A stretch of 64,000 bases of DNA, taken from contig CAWHEG010000031.1 of the NCBI GenBank assembly GCA_963828405.1, forward strand, positions 1,798,001 through 1,862,000, in the 5' to 3' direction. This document shows positions 60,924-64,000 of the stretch, one piece after another (position 1 is the first letter of the stretch; each line of letters opens with the position of its first letter). Below the pieces are notes generated by a model. It was not told the DNA's origin and made no database searches. It saw only the letters and a list, made by a program, of their open reading frames with translations. The translations under genes and the position numbers were made by a program. Source of the DNA: JANMJD01 sp963828405. GTDB lineage: Bacteria; Actinomycetota; Acidimicrobiia; Acidimicrobiales; Ilumatobacteraceae.

Positions 60924-61658
60924 CTACTCCCCACAGCTCTGACCGCCGGTGATCGTCGTGACGGCCCCGTCGGCGTTGGTGCTCGTCAACGTCCCTCCCA
61001 GACCGGCCTCGCCGACGGCGAAGGCGGCCATGCCCAGCAGATCGTCCTCGAAGATGGCGACTTCGGGATGAGCCGCCCGCAACTCCGCGGCGGTGCTGCC
61101 CAGACCGACCCCCGTTTCGGTGCGCAGTCCGGCGGGCGCGGCCTGTGGCCCGTAGACGTAGAAGAACAGGTGGCGTTGGCCGGACGTGACCAGGGTGTCG
61201 TCGGCGAAGAGCAGGAGCAGGCCGCTCCACCCCACACCGCGCACCTCGTCGCCGGGGCACACGCCGAACGGCGAGTCGAAGGCCGGGACCCACCCCGAAT
61301 CGGACGTCGGCGTACCCAGGATGCCGGTCAGTCGGGAGATCGCCGACTCGGCCTCGGTGCCGAGGGGGATGTCGCCCAGGCCGTCGGGCCGCAGGACGAG
61401 GCTCGGTACTCCTGGCGCGGGCGCCGTGGTCGGACTCGTCGACGGCGTACTCGTCGGCAGTGGGACGGTCGCCCTGGTTGTCGTCGGGGCCACGGTGGTG
61501 GGCGCCGGCGTGGTCGGGGGCACGGTCGTGGTCGTCGGCGCGGTGGTCGGAGCCGGGTTCACGGCGCGTTCGGCGGTCGTGCTCGCTGAACATGCCGCGG
61601 CCAGGGCCAGGGCGGCGCCAGCGGCGGCGCGGATCACGAGATGTCGGCCTCTGCGCAT
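60924..61658 (-). CDS. Secreted lipoprotein with Thr/Pro-rich linker, unknown function
   Basis: This 244-residue lipoprotein has a basic N-terminus and lipobox ALAAAC (Cys23). A 50-residue linker of Thr and Pro follows, which would span the cell wall. The globular part (about 95-244) starts SLVLRPDGLGDIPLGTEAESAISRL and has GVGLGSTAAELRAAHPEV. That pair of G-x-G-S-T-A-x-x-L motifs resembles repeats seen in extracellular actinobacterial domains of unknown role. Three Cys are present in the mature part. A CACAAT 6 nt before the ATG may be the -10 element. Confidence 0.72.
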   Translation of the reverse strand: MRRGRHLVIRAAAGAALALAAACSASTTAERAVNPAPTTAPTTTTVPPTTPAPTTVAPTTTRATVPLPTSTPSTSPTTAPAPGVPSLVLRPDGLGDIPLGTEAESAISRLTGILGTPTSDSGWVPAFDSPFGVCPGDEVRGVGWSGLLLLFADDTLVTSGQRHLFFYVYGPQAAPAGLRTETGVGLGSTAAELRAAHPEVAIFEDDLLGMAAFAVGEAGLGGTLTSTNADGAVTTITGGQSCGE

Positions 61659-61743
61659 CGGACCATTGTGGTCGATCGGAACGGCCGGCGGGGGCTTCAC
61701 GGGTGACGGTCGCCGTGGCCGTGCGGGGGCGGGGGGTGGCGGG

Positions 61744-62304
61744 CTAGCGGATCAGCGTGTCGGCCTCGTGGCCGCTCTCGACGAGCACGAGGCGACCCCC
61801 CGACGCCGGGTCGGCATCGATCACGGTGACCGAGCCGTTGTCGAGGCTGCGCAGGACCAACTCGTCGCGGCCGAGGCAGGCGCCGATCGCCGCGTTGATG
61901 GCGACGAAGTGCGAGAACACCACCGTGTCGGTCGTCGTCGCGGCCAGGGCCGCGACGACGTGCCCGCGATAGGCCGTGTAGCGCTCTCCCAGGTCGGCCC
62001 ACGTTCCGGCCATGGCGGCGCGCAGCCACGTCACCCGCTCGCCGATCGCGACGCCCTGCGGGGAGGGGATCTCGGCGACGGCGGGGTCGACGGCGACGGC
62101 GACTCCCCAGCGCTCGGCCAAGGGCGCCGCCGTGCGCCGGCAGCGGGCCAGCGGACTCGACAGGACCGGCATGGGGGACAGTGCGCCGAGGCGATCGGCG
62201 ACGGCGACCGCCTGGGCGCGTCCGAGGTCGTCGAGGTCGGGGTCGGGATCCACGTCCCAACCGGCGGCGGCCCGGCCGTGACGGACGAGGTAGATGCGGG
62301 GCAT
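61744..62304 (-). CDS. Histidine phosphatase family protein
   Basis: This 186-residue phosphatase of the phosphoglycerate-mutase-like fold begins MPRIYLVRHGRA, with the catalytic RHG. The second-half motifs are SSPLARCRRTAAPLAE and FSHFVAINAAIG, where the His acts as the second phosphate-pocket His. It lacks the mutase insertions, so it is a general phosphatase (SixA, CobC or GpmB-like). The substrate is unknown. It lies 37 bp downstream of the mycothiol-type amidase, on the same strand. Confidence 0.88.
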   Translation of the reverse strand: MPRIYLVRHGRAAAGWDVDPDPDLDDLGRAQAVAVADRLGALSPMPVLSSPLARCRRTAAPLAERWGVAVAVDPAVAEIPSPQGVAIGERVTWLRAAMAGTWADLGERYTAYRGHVVAALAATTTDTVVFSHFVAINAAIGACLGRDELVLRSLDNGSVTVIDADPASGGRLVLVESGHEADTLIR

Positions 62305-62341
62305 CAGCCGCGCCACCGGCCCGGCAGGCCGGGGACCGGTC

Positions 62342-63151
62342 TCATGTGTCGAACAGCCAGCCGAAGCGGGGGCCGTCACCGGTGGCGACGCCCTTCTCGA
62401 CGAACCACTCGGTGCCGAACGCGACGGTGAACAGCTCGTCGGACATCTGCAGGAAGAACGACGTGTCGGTGACCTGGCTCGCATGGGCGCGGATCGACTC
62501 GCGCTTGTGGGCGACGTAGGCGGTCACGTCGACGGCCATGGTGATCTCGTGCTCCAGCATCCCCATCGGGTTGCCGTCGTCGGCTGGGCCGTCGACGTCG
62601 AAGTCCTCCTCGCCGTTGCCGACCGACACCCCGGCCTCCAGCGCCAACCGGGCGAAACGGCGGATGGCGTCGCGGTTCATCGTCGCCTCGAACACCCTCG
62701 GCGTGGCGGCGAGCTCGGCGGCGCGGTGGCCGACGTGATGGACGTGGATGTGGTCGGGGTGGCCGTAGTTGCCGTGCCAGTCGTAGACGGTGAGCACGTC
62801 GCAGGCCTCCTCGGCGAGCACGGCGGCCAGGCGCTCGGCGGCCTCGTCGACCGTCGCCCGGATGAACGAAGCGGGGTTGGAGTTCTGTGACCAGCCGGTC
62901 ATCCCGGAGTCCTCGTAGCCGAGCCAGACGACGCGGGCGATGCCGAGTGCATCGGCCGATCGGGCCGCCTCGGCGCGGCGACGCTCCACCAGGGTCTGTT
63001 CGCCGAGATCATCGGGGCTCTCGCCCCATTCGCCGTTGGTGGCCACGACGAGCACCACCCGGTGGCCCTCCGCCGCGGCGCGGGCGATGGTGCCGCCGGT
63101 GGCGATCGCCTCGTCATCGGGATGGGCGTGGAAGCAGACCAGCGTGGCCAT
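62342..63151 (-). CDS. mca: PIG-L family deacetylase, mycothiol S-conjugate amidase-like
   Basis: This zinc enzyme has 269 residues. The metal motif HAHPDDE (8-14) and the later GHPDHIHVHHVG supply the His and Asp ligands. Conserved segments ATNGEWGES, RRRAEAARSADALGI and WLGYEDSGM match mycothiol S-conjugate amidase (Mca) and MshB. Mca releases mercapturic acids from mycothiol adducts in detoxification; MshB makes mycothiol. The sequence seems closer to Mca, but the two are not separable with certainty. It starts 3 nt after the stop of the CoA-transferase gene. Confidence 0.83.
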   Translation of the reverse strand: MATLVCFHAHPDDEAIATGGTIARAAAEGHRVVLVVATNGEWGESPDDLGEQTLVERRRAEAARSADALGIARVVWLGYEDSGMTGWSQNSNPASFIRATVDEAAERLAAVLAEEACDVLTVYDWHGNYGHPDHIHVHHVGHRAAELAATPRVFEATMNRDAIRRFARLALEAGVSVGNGEEDFDVDGPADDGNPMGMLEHEITMAVDVTAYVAHKRESIRAHASQVTDTSFFLQMSDELFTVAFGTEWFVEKGVATGDGPRFGWLFDT

Positions 63152-63154
63152 CGA

Positions 63155-64000
63155 TCAGCCCCCGGCCTGACGGGCCGCGCCGGCGGCTTCGAGGTGGGCG
63201 ATCCGCTCGGCCTGCAGGCCCCAGTCGCCGAGGACCTCCCGGGTGTGCTGGCCCGGGTGGGCCGGGGGGCGGTCGAGCGCCGCGCCCGTCCGCGAGAAGC
63301 GCGGGGCGGGAGCGGGCTGCGTCATCCCGGCATGGTGGACGAAGGTGTCGCGGGCGACGTTGTGCGGGTGGCGGGCCGCCTCGTTCATCGTCAGCACCGG
63401 GGCGAAGCAAACGTCGGTCATCTCCATCAGCTCGCACCACTCCTCGCGTGAGCGGGTGGCGAACAGCTCGGTGAGGCGTTGCTTCAGGTGGGGCCAGTGC
63501 GCCTTGTCGTGCTGGTGGGCGAACTCCTCGTCATCGTCCAGGCCGGTGAGGCGCAGAAGTTCGGCGTAGAACTGCGGCTCGATCGAGCCGATCGAGATGT
63601 AGCTGCCGTCGGCGCACTGGTAGACGTCGTAGAAGTGGGCCCCGGTGTCGAGCAGGTTGGTGCCCCGGGCATTCTGGTCGAACGCCCCGATTGCGCTGAA
63701 CGACCAGAAGAACGTCATCAGCACGGCCGTCCCGTCGACCATCGCGGCGTCGATGACCTGGCCGGCGCCCGACTTCTGTGCCTCCAGCAGTCCGCACACC
63801 ACGCCGTAGGCCATGAACATGCCGCCACCACCGAAGTCGCCGACCATGTTGAGCGGCGGCACCGGACCCTCGCCGGCCCGGCCGAAGTGGGCGAGCGCCC
63901 CGCCGAGCGAGATGTAGTTGATGTCGTGGCCGGCCGCGGCCGCGTAGGGCCCGTGCTGGCCCCAGCCGGTCATCCGGCCGAACACCAGGCGCGGGTTGCG
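63155..64000 (-). CDS. CaiB/BaiF family CoA-transferase or alpha-methylacyl-CoA racemase (partial, start beyond right edge)
   Basis: The frame is open to the end of the window, giving 281 C-terminal residues. It includes NPRLVFGRMTGWGQHGP, the conserved segment of family III CoA-transferases and alpha-methylacyl-CoA racemases. GHDINYISLGGALAHFG with its His/Asp and FGGGGMFMAYGVVCGLLEAQKSG follow. GHDINYI is the usual motif of racemases. The catalytic Asp/Glu residues of the two subgroups overlap, so the racemase call is likely, not certain. It precedes mca by 3 nt and may share its transcript. Confidence 0.87.
   Translation of the reverse strand, partial: RNPRLVFGRMTGWGQHGPYAAAAGHDINYISLGGALAHFGRAGEGPVPPLNMVGDFGGGGMFMAYGVVCGLLEAQKSGAGQVIDAAMVDGTAVLMTFFWSFSAIGAFDQNARGTNLLDTGAHFYDVYQCADGSYISIGSIEPQFYAELLRLTGLDDDEEFAHQHDKAHWPHLKQRLTELFATRSREEWCELMEMTDVCFAPVLTMNEAARHPHNVARDTFVHHAGMTQPAPAPRFSRTGAALDRPPAHPGQHTREVLGDWGLQAERIAHLEAAGAARQAGG

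Overview
The window is a high-GC, gene-dense stretch of bacterial chromosome, almost certainly from an actinobacterium and plausibly an uncultured Acidimicrobiia-type lineage (the class is inference). The evidence is the gene set: NucS-type mismatch endonuclease, mycothiol-type PIG-L amidase, fused 2-oxoglutarate decarboxylase/E2 (Kgd), UvrD2 with HRDC-like tail, F420-type luciferase-like oxidoreductase, GTP-dependent PEP carboxykinase, SsuD, Eis-like acetyltransferase and an actinobacterial SOS box. I see no rRNA, tRNA, CRISPR array, transposase or prophage. The longest gap without a recognisable gene is about 260 bp (5883-6141).

Layout. 1-5.2 kb: tail of a probable acyl carrier protein, a Na,K-ATPase-like P-type pump (frame broken), an overlapping M50 protease with CBS domains, and DNA polymerase IV behind a LexA box. 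5.3-5.9 kb: a MazEF-type toxin-antitoxin pair. 6.1-15.4 kb: a catabolic or accessory run (racemase, DUF333 lipoprotein, acrylyl-CoA reductase-like MDR, dienelactone hydrolase, VOC protein, fold-type IV transaminase, Eis-like acetyltransferase, ureohydrolase, SsuD-like monooxygenase, class I amidotransferase). 15.4-20 kb: MgtA-type ATPase diverging from nagA-nagB. 20-34 kb: small flavoproteins, a methyltransferase, an F420-type oxidoreductase/nitroreductase pair, bifunctional PutA, two frame-broken oxidoreductase genes, a Tat-exported PGRP amidase, an SDR, an amine/sarcosine oxidase-like protein, MaoC hydratase and nucS. 34-44.6 kb: UbiB/ABC1 kinase, PEP-utilising swivel protein, His-rich membrane protein, CysQ, secreted hydrolase, EttA, a urate-hydroxylase-like membrane protein and a cupredoxin lipoprotein. 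44.7-55.3 kb: kgd, an Ig-like membrane protein, a NYN-S1 putative ribonuclease, xthA, a thioesterase, uvrD2 and a PH/SHOCT membrane protein. 55.4-64 kb: DAK2/FakA-like protein, rpmB, a small OB-like protein, pckG, a ferritin-like DUF455 protein, a lipoprotein, a histidine phosphatase, the mycothiol-type amidase and a partial CoA-transferase.

Two things run through the whole window. First, at least sixteen genes have a TANNNT -10 hexamer placed 6-9 nt before the start codon, which points to widespread leaderless transcription and helps choose starts. Second, four genes (P-type ATPase, nagB, NPD-type oxidoreductase, geranylgeranyl-reductase-like) carry frame breaks, mostly at G or C runs. They cluster at 27.5-29.0 kb and look more like local consensus errors than gene death.

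Functionally the genes join central carbon flow (Kgd, PckG, PutA, NagAB), genome maintenance (PolIV, NucS, XthA, UvrD2) and breakdown of acyl-CoA, sulfonate, guanidino or amine compounds. The most novel-looking single gene is the NYN-S1 protein at 49.2-50.9 kb.
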